A stretch of DNA of 38,558 bases from Chloroflexota bacterium (GCA_025355955.1 JANXYP010000049.1:1-38558); one strand, 5' to 3'; positions 8,367 through 16,609 are shown, counted from the stretch's first letter. The notes: generated by a model from the sequence alone, not told the origin. Numbers and translations are program-made.

Positions 8367-8735
8367 GTGCGGATACGCAGCTATCGGGTTGCCCTAAATG
8401 TTTTCGATGCCATCGCCGAAGCAGCCGATTTTGCCGCAGCCCGCGACGGCGAAGCAGCAGGCGATCGGGTGCAGAGCAATCTATTCGCTGCTCTGGACAG
8501 GATTGCCAACTCTGACCCAACGCGGGGCATTGCCCCCACCAGCTTTCCGCAGAACTATCGTCGGCTGAAGGTGAAGCCATATTTGTTCTATTACAGGTTC
8601 AATCTTGAGAACGCAGATGTGCTGGTTTATCTGCTCCGCCACGAACGCCAGCGTCCATACACACCTGCAACCCACCGCCGAAAGGCGGCAGAGGCAGAGA
8701 AGCGAAACCGGCAACTGCGCGGCGGGAAGGAATGA
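8367..8735 (+). CDS. RelE/ParE-superfamily toxin
   Basis: A 122-residue toxin candidate. The order of conserved pieces is typical: an N-terminal helical hairpin, then NYRRLKVKPYLFYYRFN and VLVYLLRHERQRP, the beta strands carrying the Arg/Lys/His-rich active surface of RelE-like nucleases or the equivalent in ParE gyrase poisons. Target type cannot be decided. It starts at GTG 8367 immediately after the antitoxin stop, with no ribosome site of its own. The C-terminus (RRKAAEAEKRNRQLRGGKE) is a basic extension. A terminator follows. Confidence 0.85.
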   Translation: MRIRSYRVALNVFDAIAEAADFAAARDGEAAGDRVQSNLFAALDRIANSDPTRGIAPTSFPQNYRRLKVKPYLFYYRFNLENADVLVYLLRHERQRPYTPATHRRKAAEAEKRNRQLRGGKE

Positions 8736-8739
8736 ATAT

Positions 8740-8772
8740 ATGTGCCACTCAGCAAGGGTGGCACATCTTTAT
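8740..8772 (+). terminator. Terminator of the toxin-antitoxin operon
   Basis: A perfect 9-bp stem ATGTGCCAC/GTGGCACAT (8740-8748, 8758-8766) with a 9-nt loop is followed by CTTTATTT. It begins 5 bp after the toxin stop. Confidence 0.85.
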
Positions 8773-8778
8773 TTGTCC

Positions 8779-10554
8779 TCAGCCATTAGTGACATCGCAG
8801 CGCAGCGATAGCTGGTCGATGTAGCGGTCGGGGGTGTGCTGGCGACCGGCTACCAGGTAGTGGCAGTCAAGGATGCTGACATCGGCGTGCAGTTGACCCG
8901 CACTAAGTTGGAAACTCAGGCCGGGTTTGATCTGGCGAATCTCGGCGAAACGCACCATCGGGTCCTGGGGCAGGCTGGCGGTTATGGCGCTCCACTCCTC
9001 GGTGTAGGCGCGGGGCGAGATCAGCACCGCGACCGTGCTTTCGCCGCTGCGTCGGTCATAGAGGGTGAGCCAGAAGCCGCGACTAGCTGGTTTGCCCAGT
9101 TCGTCCATGCTACCCAACAAGTTGGTGGGCGCGGATAGCACGCAGGAGCCAAGCGCGTCGGGGCCGTCGCCCATTACCGCCGCGACATCGTAAGCCTCGT
9201 GGCCGAAGGGGAAGCTGACCGTTATCGAGCTGATCGGCGCGGCGGGCGCGCTCAAGGCGGTGGGTGTTGCAGTTGATAGTGGTGCGCTGGGGGCAACGAT
9301 TTGCGGCCCTACGCTGGTCGTTGCCTGCGCCTGGGCTACCACATTGCGGTATGGTTGGGGTTTACCTTGCCCACCATCACGCACCGCCAGCAGGATGAGC
9401 AGCAGCATCAGCAGCAAGCCAACGCCGCCGATAATCGGGTCGAGTTGACCTGCGCCCAACCCCACACTGCTGCCAAGCGAGTTGAGTGTAGGGTCAATTT
9501 GCGGCTTGAAGAAGATATACAGCGCGGCAAGGATAACGAAGATGGCGATCACCAACAGGGCCAGCGGCCAGCGCAATGCGCGCGGCGCGGCGGGTGCGAC
9601 GGCAAGGCTGGAGGCGGCAACGGGTTGGCGGACGCTAACTATGTCGTGAGCGAGGGTGTTGCGGGTGGTAGGCGATAGGTATGCGTCAGTCAGCGCTGGT
9701 TGCGCGATGGTGGGTGCGACTTCCGCTTCTACGGGATGCACCGCGGTGGCATCAGTGGCTTCAGCGCTGTAGCTAACGTCCTCTACGCCGCTGCCCTGCA
9801 AGGTGTCAATCCGCACGATGATCAGGCTGATATTGTCCTTGCCGCCGCGATGGTTGGCCGCCTCTACCAGCGTATCGCACCCTTCCTGGGGGTCGTCGTA
9901 CTGGGTGATGAAGGCGGCGATCTCGTGGTCGTCTAGCATAGTGGTGAGGCCGTCGGAGCATAGCAGGATTACGTCGCCTTCGCGCAGGGTCTGGCCGCGC
10001 ACGCTGGGTTCGACCTGTTCGCCGCTGCCCAACGCCTGGGTCAGTACGTTGCGGAATTGGCTGGCATTGGCCTCTTCCTGGCTCAGTTGGCCGCTTCGTA
10101 CCTGATCGGCCACCCAGGAGTGGTCCTGCGAAATCTGCGTCAGCTTGCCGCCGCGCAGGATGTAGGCGCGGCTATCGCCCACGTTGGCAACCCCAATGTG
10201 GCTACCGCGCAGCGCGATGCAGACGCAGGTGCTGCCCATCCCTGCCTGGCTGGCGCGGGCCTGGGCTTCGCTGTAGATGCGGGCGTTGGCGGCGGCGATC
10301 GCCTCGCGCAAGGCATCCTCCACGCTGTGGCTGGCGCTGGCGTAGTAGGCATCGGTCAGCGTCTCGGTGGCGATGGCGCTGGCAACATCACCCGCCTGGT
10401 GGCCGCCCACCCCGTCGGCAATGATGAACAACGCGCCCTTCTCCTCTTGCACCGCCTGCTGCTCAGGCAAGTAAATACGCAGGCTGTCTTCCTGGTGGTC
10501 GCGAGCCATTCCCACATCGAGGCGCGAACCGATACGCAGCACAGTTTTAGCCAA
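8779..10554 (-). CDS. Membrane-anchored PP2C-type protein phosphatase
   Basis: A 591-residue Ser/Thr phosphatase of the PPM/PP2C type. Metal-binding and active-site motifs are all present in residues 1-250: RDHQEDS, FIIADGVGGH, GDSRAY, LCSDGLT and GKDNIS. An acidic and Ala-rich linker leads to two hydrophobic segments (about 328-352 and 370-392). A C-terminal domain of about 150 residues (480-591) has no family I recognise. The catalytic part should be cytoplasmic. TTG 10554 overlaps the stop of the upstream gene by 8 bp, indicating coupling; GTG 10542 is an alternative start. No partner Ser/Thr kinase is in the window. Confidence 0.9.
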   Translation of the reverse strand: MAKTVLRIGSRLDVGMARDHQEDSLRIYLPEQQAVQEEKGALFIIADGVGGHQAGDVASAIATETLTDAYYASASHSVEDALREAIAAANARIYSEAQARASQAGMGSTCVCIALRGSHIGVANVGDSRAYILRGGKLTQISQDHSWVADQVRSGQLSQEEANASQFRNVLTQALGSGEQVEPSVRGQTLREGDVILLCSDGLTTMLDDHEIAAFITQYDDPQEGCDTLVEAANHRGGKDNISLIIVRIDTLQGSGVEDVSYSAEATDATAVHPVEAEVAPTIAQPALTDAYLSPTTRNTLAHDIVSVRQPVAASSLAVAPAAPRALRWPLALLVIAIFVILAALYIFFKPQIDPTLNSLGSSVGLGAGQLDPIIGGVGLLLMLLLILLAVRDGGQGKPQPYRNVVAQAQATTSVGPQIVAPSAPLSTATPTALSAPAAPISSITVSFPFGHEAYDVAAVMGDGPDALGSCVLSAPTNLLGSMDELGKPASRGFWLTLYDRRSGESTVAVLISPRAYTEEWSAITASLPQDPMVRFAEIRQIKPGLSFQLSAGQLHADVSILDCHYLVAGRQHTPDRYIDQLSLRCDVTNG

Positions 10555-11752
10555 TCAGCACCCCCAGACGGTTAAGCTCGACGCGGAGCATGGTTGGAGT
10601 GAGCAGTTCGGTGTAGAGCAGGCGGCAGAGCGCGTCCACCTGCCCCGCCTTGCGGGCGGCAGTGATGGCCTGCTCCAATAGATTGCCACCCGCCCAGTAG
10701 GTAAAGGTATAACTGCGCCATAGCGGGTGAGTGACGAACTTCATTGCCTGGGTCGCCCGCCGCTCATCTACCCAGCCAACCTTAACCCGATAGGCGATGG
10801 CATCGGCGAGGCTGCCGCCATCCTGGTGGTAGAGCAGTGAAGCGTTGACCCCGGCGGCGCGGCGTAGATCGCTAAGTGAACGGTGCAACTGCTCGGCCTG
10901 GTTGTCGCGATTGTGCTGGTCGAGCAGCAGATAGCCAACATCGGCCAATCCCTCCACAATCGGGCAATCGGGCGTGTTCAGCAGCTTGATGCTCACTTCC
11001 AGGCGGTTCTGCTCGCGGTAGCAAATGCGCTCATGGATGCTATGGTCGGTGTGATGGCCTGGGTAGATCTCGTGGCGCAGCAGGGCCAGCGCAGAGTGGT
11101 GGGTCATCGGCACATCGCGGTTCAGTTCGATGCGCGACACGTAATTGCCCAGATACCAGTTGTACGCGCCCCACGGCTTGTCGGTCACGCTTTCGATTGT
11201 CGCCGTCTCTTTAGTCGGCATATAGGGTAGCCGCTTCTGCGTGGCAAGCCGTAGCACGCCCACCTCGCGCTGGCAGAAGTCGGCCAGACGCTCACCGCTG
11301 ATGCGGTTGTCATCTTCCCAGGCTTTGATGGCGGTGTCCAGCTCCTGACGGTAGCCCAGCCCGGCCAGCAGCTTACGTACATCGCTCTGATACGCTTCAA
11401 TCTGCGCGGCGGGAACCGGCGCGGCGGTCACATCGAGCATCTCATGGATGAGGGTAACGTAATCGTAGGCGTGATGGTCGCTCAGGTTATCGGCAATCTG
11501 GGCGCGAAGCGCCTGCACCTGGCGGCGCAGAAAGTTGCCGCGCAGATTGTCGTAGGCGGCGAAGGCTTGCTCCAACTCTTCGGCCATCCCGCCCAGCCGC
11601 TCCAGCGGCAGCGTATCCTCGGCGGCTACCTCGCTACGCAGCGTATCTGGGCCGTAGTAAGCGTCTACCAGCCCCGTAATATGCTTGTCCAGACGGAAAG
11701 CAAGGTGTATATAATCTTCAATCAGGTTATCGAAGTCGGTTGCGCCAGCCAT
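10547..11752 (-). CDS. DUF885-type zinc peptidase-like protein
   Basis: A 401-residue, mostly helical protein. The motif HEIYPGHH near residue 230 matches the HEgyPGHh metal-binding signature of the DUF885 family, which is related to M3/M32-type metallopeptidases. Further conserved-looking pieces are EGLADVGYLLL and the C-terminal WAGGNLLEQAI. No signal peptide is seen, so it probably acts in the cytoplasm. ATG 11752 follows GGAGGAGCTA, a good ribosome site; the earlier TTG at 11764 lies within that site. It is the first gene of a two-gene unit with the PP2C phosphatase. Substrate unknown. Confidence 0.75.
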   Translation of the reverse strand: MAGATDFDNLIEDYIHLAFRLDKHITGLVDAYYGPDTLRSEVAAEDTLPLERLGGMAEELEQAFAAYDNLRGNFLRRQVQALRAQIADNLSDHHAYDYVTLIHEMLDVTAAPVPAAQIEAYQSDVRKLLAGLGYRQELDTAIKAWEDDNRISGERLADFCQREVGVLRLATQKRLPYMPTKETATIESVTDKPWGAYNWYLGNYVSRIELNRDVPMTHHSALALLRHEIYPGHHTDHSIHERICYREQNRLEVSIKLLNTPDCPIVEGLADVGYLLLDQHNRDNQAEQLHRSLSDLRRAAGVNASLLYHQDGGSLADAIAYRVKVGWVDERRATQAMKFVTHPLWRSYTFTYWAGGNLLEQAITAARKAGQVDALCRLLYTELLTPTMLRVELNRLGVLIG

Positions 11753-11798
11753 TAGCTCCTCCAATTAGACACCAGGGATTACAATCAGGGCTTATGCA

Positions 11799-11879
11799 GT
11801 TCAGCAGGGCGAACAACGGTTCGCCCCTACTGAACCCACTCAGCAGGGCGAACAACGCTGCGCCCCTACTGAACCCACT
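11799..11879. repeat. Tandem pair of 39-bp REP-like units
   Basis: Bases 11802-11840 and 11841-11879 are direct copies differing only within the loop and distal arm (GGTTC versus GCTGC). The first unit keeps the palindrome GGGCGAACAACGGTTCGCCC, flanked by GTTCAG/CTGAAC. In the second the stem is partly broken. They sit upstream of the DUF885 gene and may overlap its promoter. Confidence 0.75.
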
Positions 11880-12116
11880 CTACCCTGTAGCTTGTTCGCA
11901 CCATGGAATTAACGTCGGCATTTGTAGCACAGCAGACTTTGATAATATACTAGCATAATGCCGTTATTGTCAAACCCAGGCGTAAGCCCAAGCGCATACT
12001 GGCAAAACTGAAGCAACTTATCGGTCGGGCAAAGCGTTATACAGCGGAGGGATGAAGCCATTTGCGGGTGCGTGCGTATATAATACAGTAACCTAACACA
12101 AGGAGCAAACCATAGG
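11880..12116 (+). promoter_or_regulatory. Intergenic region with promoter-like -10 for the lipoprotein gene
   Basis: After the REP tandem this stretch holds no credible gene. TATAAT at 12079-12084 lies 33 bp before the ATG at 12117, but no good -35 is seen at the right distance. AGGAG at 12101-12105 is the ribosome site. The 11910-12050 part shows nothing recognisable. Confidence 0.4.
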
Positions 12117-12809
12117 ATGCGTGGGGTCAATAAAGCAAGGCGAACCGTTGTTCGCCCCTACCGATCCAAATCTGCGGCAGTGCGGATTGCGGCGCTAGCC
12201 AGATTGCTGCCGCTGGCTGTGTTGCTGCTCGTGCTGCTGGGCTGCGACAGCGGCAACGTTGCGCCGGTGAACGGCGGGCCGAATAGCACCACTCAGCCAG
12301 CGGTGAACCACGCCCCTGCGCCATCCGCCACTCCCCCGCAGGCGCAACCCGCCCCTGCTGACCCTGGCATCGCCATATATCGCGCCGTAGTCGCCGACCT
12401 GGTGGCGCGTAGCGACCAGCACGGCTATCCACTGCTCTACATTGGCCCCCGCCTGGGCAGCGGGCAGGCGCTGGATGTGACAGATAACAGCCCCGCCACT
12501 CCACCCACGCTACTTGACCAACTGCATCACCTACCGGACGGTAGTAGCGGCAGCGCCTCGGTCTATCTGGCGACCTTTGCGGCAGTAACCGGCCCACCCG
12601 AAGAAGGTTCGGTGGTGCGTGGGGGCGGCGGGTTCGTCACGCTCGGCCAGATTACCTACGATGCTGCAGGCGGCAGCGCGACGGTGCGCGGCAGCATCTA
12701 CCAATCCCGCGCCGACGCAGTGGGGGTCATCTACCAGTTTGCGCGCGTTGGCGGCGCATGGCAGATGCAGACCGCTGCTGAGGAGTGGCGCGGGCAAGGG
12801 GTGGGGTAG
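12117..12809 (+). CDS. Lipoprotein of unknown function
   Basis: A 230-residue predicted lipoprotein. The n-region is long and basic, the hydrophobic core LPLAVLLLVL is followed by the lipobox LLGC (Cys43), and a Pro/Ala/Thr linker runs to about residue 80. The remaining 150 residues form a single domain I do not recognise (YRAVVADLVARSDQHGYPLLYIG, then beta strands ending in GGAWQMQTA). The start is ATG 12117, with AGGAG 11 bp upstream. A REP-like hairpin lies inside codons 8-15 and encodes part of the arginine-rich n-region. GTG 12180 would give a shorter, more usual signal peptide but has no ribosome site. Confidence 0.75.
   Translation: MRGVNKARRTVVRPYRSKSAAVRIAALARLLPLAVLLLVLLGCDSGNVAPVNGGPNSTTQPAVNHAPAPSATPPQAQPAPADPGIAIYRAVVADLVARSDQHGYPLLYIGPRLGSGQALDVTDNSPATPPTLLDQLHHLPDGSSGSASVYLATFAAVTGPPEEGSVVRGGGGFVTLGQITYDAAGGSATVRGSIYQSRADAVGVIYQFARVGGAWQMQTAAEEWRGQGVG
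12139..12160. repeat. REP-like hairpin inside a coding sequence
   Basis: GGCGAACCGTTGTTCGCC with the flanking CCTA falls in frame in the signal-peptide region of the lipoprotein gene and contributes RTVVRP. It is the only copy of the family here that lies within a gene I believe in. Confidence 0.75.
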
Positions 12810-12921
12810 AAATAAACATCTCGCGGGGGATGCAGCGGCTTACCAACATGACGACGATGTACCGTATTATGCATCCTCCTCCACTTGTGGGTGAGGTTTA
12901 GCCCTTGGGGGAGGAGTTGCG

Positions 12922-13365
12922 TTATTTAGTCTCGTGTTCGTCATCGTTGATGATGCTATAACGGTTGTGGATTTGCACCGTGCCGTGTAGCATCGCGCTG
13001 ACTGGGCAGTATTTCGTTTCCGACAGTTCGATGGCGCGGGCGACCGCGTTCTCGTCTATGTTGCGTCCAGCGACCACGTGTTCAAGCTCGATCTGGGTGT
13101 AGACGCGAGGATGCTCGTCGGCCTGCTGGGCGGTGATACGGATGTCATAATTGGTAACTTGCTGGCGCTTCTTGCGTAGAATGCTGATCACGTCCAGACC
13201 CATACAGCCGCCCAGGGCCAGCAGCACCAGGTCGAGCGGCTCCAGGCCGAGAGCGTGGCCGCCATGATCGGAGCTTGTATCAATAGTCAATTCATGCCCG
13301 TTTGGGGCGCGGCCACGAAACTCCATCTCGCGGATCAGTTGCACGTTGGCGTGTACGGTTGCCAA
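12922..13365 (-). CDS. OsmC/Ohr-family protein
   Basis: A 147-residue cytoplasmic protein of the OsmC superfamily, thiol-dependent peroxidases that reduce organic hydroperoxides. The two cysteines lie where the family has them: Cys54 in ALGGCMGLDVISILRKK and Cys120 in ETKYCPVSAML. Glu42 in LEPLDLVLLALGGC also fits. The long helix with ILRKKRQQV and the short N-terminus suggest the YhfA-like branch rather than Ohr proper; many of those have no proven peroxidase role. The start is TTG 13365 with AAGGAGG 6 bp upstream. It stands alone on the minus strand. Confidence 0.9.
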   Translation of the reverse strand: MATVHANVQLIREMEFRGRAPNGHELTIDTSSDHGGHALGLEPLDLVLLALGGCMGLDVISILRKKRQQVTNYDIRITAQQADEHPRVYTQIELEHVVAGRNIDENAVARAIELSETKYCPVSAMLHGTVQIHNRYSIINDDEHETK

Positions 13366-13575
13366 GATTTGCCTCCTTAGCGGGCGGCGTGCGCCCGTTG
13401 CTTGACCTGCTTTTGCCGATGATTATACCATAGTCTGCCATAACCACGAAAGGGCGGTTCACTGTCTAGCAAGCCGCCAATATGGACGTAATCCACCCAT
13501 ACGCCAGCCATAAGTTGCAGTTTTCGGAATGGCACCCGAAAGTGGCAGGCAATCAGGCCAATTTAGGCAGATTCG

Positions 13576-13616
13576 TTGACATAACTATTGACATCCAGCG
13601 TGTTTTGTGCTACATT
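13576..13616 (+). promoter_or_regulatory. Promoter of the lamin-tail-like surface protein
   Basis: TTGACA at 13588-13593, a 17-bp spacer, then TGC-TACATT (extended -10) at 13608-13616. A second TTGACA at 13576 lies 12 bp earlier. This leaves a leader of about 80 nt. The rest of 13366-13575 shows nothing recognisable. Confidence 0.6.
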
Positions 13617-13704
13617 ATGTTCAGCAGATTAACAACGATGAACTAACCCCATCCTTATAATATTTCAGGTAGGGGTTTCGGGTAGGAAAGGAGTGAGTTA
13701 TACC

Positions 13705-14457
13705 ATGCGGAGACAAACTATTGCGGGGCTGGTAGCCCTGATCGTATTGGGCGGCCTGTTGCTGGCCCCGGCAATACGCGCCTCAGCTGCGTCCTCGACG
13801 GTGCTGCTGGCGACGGTGAAGGTATCGGATACGGTAGCCAATCAGTACATAGAGCTATCGAACGATACCGCCAATCCAATTTCGATGACCTCGTGGCAGA
13901 TTTGCAATAGCAAGGGGTGCGACAGCTTCAGCCGCGAACTACGGCCCTCGCTTACCGTGCGAATCGGCGCGGGCGAGTTGACCAACTGGACTAAGAGCGG
14001 CGGAGTGAAGCACGATGCCGACCTGGTGTGCGTGGTCGACGACAAGGGCGCAGTAGTGGATTGCATAAACTGGGGAGCAGTTAGCACAAGCTGGCCCAAC
14101 TATGCCAAGTTCAACACCGCTGGCCCAATCATCAACCCCGGTTTGTCCGTGCCTGCTGGCTCGGCTGGTAAGGATCTACTCATCTTCCGCACCCGTACCA
14201 CCCAGGTGGTAGATGACGACCAGATCGATCAGTGGGTTATCCGCGTGCAGCCAGTTTCTGCCCCTAACGGCACTCCCGTGCCAGCTACTACCCCCAGCAG
14301 CGGCAACCCCGCCCCCGCACCTGGTGGCGCAATTCCGCAGACCGGCGCAGAGTTTCCGGTAATCGTCGTACTGGTGTTGGTCGCAGTGCTGTTCGGCGTG
14401 CGCTACCTGCGTAGCAGCCGCCTGGCCCGCACGGGCAGATTAAAGACGAAAGATTAA
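13705..14457 (+). CDS. Exported lamin-tail-like protein with LPXTG-like anchor
   Basis: A 250-residue surface protein. A signal peptide with a basic start is followed by a hydrophobic core and cleavage near RASAAS. Residues about 35-170 show VANQYIELSNDTANPISMT and a following WQICN, the pattern of a lamin-tail (LTD) domain: ..YIEL.N....pi.l..w. A Pro/Thr/Ala-rich linker leads to IPQTGAE, a hydrophobic helix and a basic tail (RSSRLARTGR). This resembles an LPXTG sorting signal, though the first motif residue is Ile. ATG 13705 lies 11 bp after AAAGGAG; GTG 13693 in the same frame is possible and would add four residues. Three cysteines in the exported part are notable. Role unknown. Confidence 0.75.
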   Translation: MRRQTIAGLVALIVLGGLLLAPAIRASAASSTVLLATVKVSDTVANQYIELSNDTANPISMTSWQICNSKGCDSFSRELRPSLTVRIGAGELTNWTKSGGVKHDADLVCVVDDKGAVVDCINWGAVSTSWPNYAKFNTAGPIINPGLSVPAGSAGKDLLIFRTRTTQVVDDDQIDQWVIRVQPVSAPNGTPVPATTPSSGNPAPAPGGAIPQTGAEFPVIVVLVLVAVLFGVRYLRSSRLARTGRLKTKD

Positions 14458-14516
14458 AGAAGGTGACACACTATGGGGCGCACCGATATGCGCCCCATCT
14501 TCTTTAATCTTTAATC
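14451..14516 (+). terminator. Composite long hairpin, likely terminator
   Basis: The outer arms AGATTAAAGAAG (14451-14462) and CTTCTTTAATCT (14499-14510) are perfect complements. The inner arms ATGGGGCGCA and TGCGCCCCAT (14473-14498) form a second perfect 10-bp stem. TTTAATCTTTAATCT follows. The outer arm overlaps the stop codon, so the last codons of the gene are part of the structure. Confidence 0.75.
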
Positions 14517-14525
14517 TTTAATCTA

Positions 14526-14610
14526 GGTGTGATACAAATTATTGGGTAGCTTGTTCGCTCACCAGGGCGGGCCACCGCCCGCCCCTACGTTTACCCAATA
14601 ACTAGTAACA
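14526..14610. repeat. REP-like hairpin between inverted arms
   Basis: ATTGGGTA (14540-14547) and TACCCAAT (14592-14599) are perfect inverted arms, extended imperfectly outward. The core is the GC variant GGGCGGGC-loop-GCCCGCCC (minus-strand sense), preceded by GTAG. Confidence 0.65.
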
Positions 14611-14666
14611 CCCCTTTAATCTTAACCGCTTGACAGCCAGGGCCATTTGTGTGAAACTGTGCCACG

Positions 14667-15629
14667 ATGATGAACGACACGATAATCGCCACCCAGGAAT
14701 TGACCCGCCGCTTCGACAAACTGCTGGCGGTGGATCGGCTGAATATGCAGGTGGGGCGGGGGCAGGTGTACGGCTTCCTCGGCCCCAATGGGGCAGGTAA
14801 GACCACCACGGTGCGGATGCTAGCCGCGCTGATCAGCCCGACCAGCGGCGCGGCCTGGATAGACGGCATCGCGCTGGGCAATGAGGCGAACGACACCCAG
14901 ATCCGCCGTCACGTCGGTATCCTGACCGAAGCGCCAGGGCTATACGACAAATTGAGCGCGACCGACAACCTGCGTTTCTATGCGCGTCTCTACGAAGTGC
15001 CGAACGGTGAGATCGAAGCGCGGGTGCAGCAACTGTTGCAGATGATGGGGCTGTGGGAGCGCCGCGCCGACAAGGTGGGCGGCTTCAGCAAGGGGATGCG
15101 CCAGAAGATGGCGATTGCCCGCGCCATGGTGCATCGTCCGCCGCTGCTCTTCCTCGACGAGCCAACTTCCGGTCTCGATCCCGAAGCGGCCAGACTGGTG
15201 CGCGACTTTATCGAGACCCTACGCAGTGAGGGTGGCACCATCTTCCTTACCACCCACAATCTGGATGAGGCGAACCGGCTGTGCGACCGCGTGGGGGTGT
15301 TCAAGCAGCGCCTGATCCGCGAGGATACGCCCGCCAACCTACGCCGCCAGCTATTCGGCAGGCGGGTAGAGGTGCAACTAGCCCAGCCCTTGACCGAGCA
15401 GCAGAGCGCCACGCTGTGCGAATTGCCCTTCATCAGCGACCTCCAGCCAGTAGCGAACAGCCAGCATCCTACGATTAGCATCAGCCTAAGCGACCCTGAA
15501 GCGCAGAACCCCACGCTGGTACGCAAGCTAGTGGAACTGGGCGCGGATGTGCAGTTCGTCACCCCGCAGGAGGCTTCGCTGGAGGATGTCTACTTCAGCC
15601 TGGTGAACGAGGGGGAGGCTGCACGATGA
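14667..15629 (+). CDS. ABC transporter ATP-binding protein
   Basis: A 320-residue ATPase subunit of an ABC-2-type exporter. Walker A GPNGAGKTT is at residues 39-47, the signature FSKGMRQKMAIARAM near 140-155, and Walker B LLFLDEPTSGLD follows, then the switch His in TTHNLDE. The last 90 residues (FGRRVEVQLAQPL and after) form the C-terminal domain common in the CcmA/NatA/drug-export group. No Shine-Dalgarno site precedes ATG 14667. A TTGACA at 14630-14635 would place transcription start almost on the ATG, so a leaderless message is possible. The stop overlaps the permease start as ATGA. Confidence 0.92.
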   Translation: MMNDTIIATQELTRRFDKLLAVDRLNMQVGRGQVYGFLGPNGAGKTTTVRMLAALISPTSGAAWIDGIALGNEANDTQIRRHVGILTEAPGLYDKLSATDNLRFYARLYEVPNGEIEARVQQLLQMMGLWERRADKVGGFSKGMRQKMAIARAMVHRPPLLFLDEPTSGLDPEAARLVRDFIETLRSEGGTIFLTTHNLDEANRLCDRVGVFKQRLIREDTPANLRRQLFGRRVEVQLAQPLTEQQSATLCELPFISDLQPVANSQHPTISISLSDPEAQNPTLVRKLVELGADVQFVTPQEASLEDVYFSLVNEGEAAR

Positions 15630-16420
15630 ACAAGGCGATGATCATCTTTGGCAAGGACTGGCAGGAGATTCGCCAGAGCCTGGGATTGATGGCGACCCTG
15701 ATCCTGATGCCACTGGCCTTCACCATCATGGCGACTGGCTTCGTGCTGCTGTTTACCATCTCCAGCTTGAGTGGGAATCTCAGCAAGACCGCCCTCGATG
15801 TGATATTTGGGCTGCATCCAGAGTGGCGCGGCTATCCCACCTCCCAGATTATGCAGGCATTTGGCGCACTTCAGGGTCAGCTTTTCTTCATGACTATCCC
15901 GGTTACGCTGACGATTTCGATCGCCAGCTACAGCATTGTCGGTGAGAAGGAGAAGCGCACCCTGGAGCCGCTACTGGCAACCCCGATTCAGACCTGGCAG
16001 TTGCTGCTGGGCAAAGCGATGGTGTCGGTTATCCCTGGCACAATCGGGACCTGGGTCTCCTATGCCATCTACGTGCTGGCATTGAGGCTGTTCGCGGCAC
16101 CGCTGGCCGCTAACTACGTGATTAGCGCCCCCTACCTCATCCTCATCTTCGGCTTTACTCCACTGCTCACTACTTTGATCGTACTGTTCAGCCTGATTAT
16201 TTCTTCGCGGGTCAGCGATGCGCGCACCGCGCAGCAATTCTCCGCCATTATCATCGTACCGCTAATGCTGCTGTTCATCGGCCAGACGTTTGGCCTGATC
16301 AACGTTAACACCTCCATCTCCCTGCTTATCTGCGGGGTGACGCTGCTGCTCGACCTCGGCGCATTGCTGCTGGCGGTCACGCTGTTCCAGCGCGAGACGA
16401 TATTGACGCGGTGGAAGTAG
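15626..16420 (+). CDS. ABC-2-type transporter permease
   Basis: A 264-residue inner-membrane permease with six predicted membrane helices. The GEKEKRTLEPLLATP segment after the second helix is diagnostic of ABC-2 permeases (NatB/YhaP-like). It partners the ATPase encoded immediately upstream, with a 4-bp ATGA overlap. The substrate is not predictable; family members export sodium, drugs or lipids. Confidence 0.9.
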   Translation: MNKAMIIFGKDWQEIRQSLGLMATLILMPLAFTIMATGFVLLFTISSLSGNLSKTALDVIFGLHPEWRGYPTSQIMQAFGALQGQLFFMTIPVTLTISIASYSIVGEKEKRTLEPLLATPIQTWQLLLGKAMVSVIPGTIGTWVSYAIYVLALRLFAAPLAANYVISAPYLILIFGFTPLLTTLIVLFSLIISSRVSDARTAQQFSAIIIVPLMLLFIGQTFGLINVNTSISLLICGVTLLLDLGALLLAVTLFQRETILTRWK

Positions 16421-16480
16421 GCGAGAACTGAGGATTGGGGGCTGGGGACTGAGCCGGGGCTGAAGTCTGTGCCACGCAAA

Positions 16481-16609
16481 AAGCCCCCAGCGGGGGTTGG
16501 GGAGAAGTCTCGCCCAGTGCTAATGCCGAAGTAGGCGAGACCGCGCTTCATGTGCCTACCGAAGCATCACTGAGCTTCAACATTCTCCCCCAACCCCCGC
16601 TGGGGGCTT
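16481..16609. repeat. 129-bp inverted-repeat element, copy 1
   Basis: Arms of about 26 bp (16481-16506 and 16583-16609) contain GCCCCCAGCGGGGGTT, itself a palindrome, so each arm can also fold alone. A close relative lies on the other side of phoU at 17446-17591. The rest of 16421-16698 is GA/GT-rich and non-coding. Confidence 0.7.

Noticed and set aside
11799-11879. Tandem 39-bp direct repeats considered as a CRISPR or iteron array
   Set aside because: Only two units, adjacent without spacers, each containing the REP-like hairpin found dispersed throughout the window; no cas or replication gene nearby.
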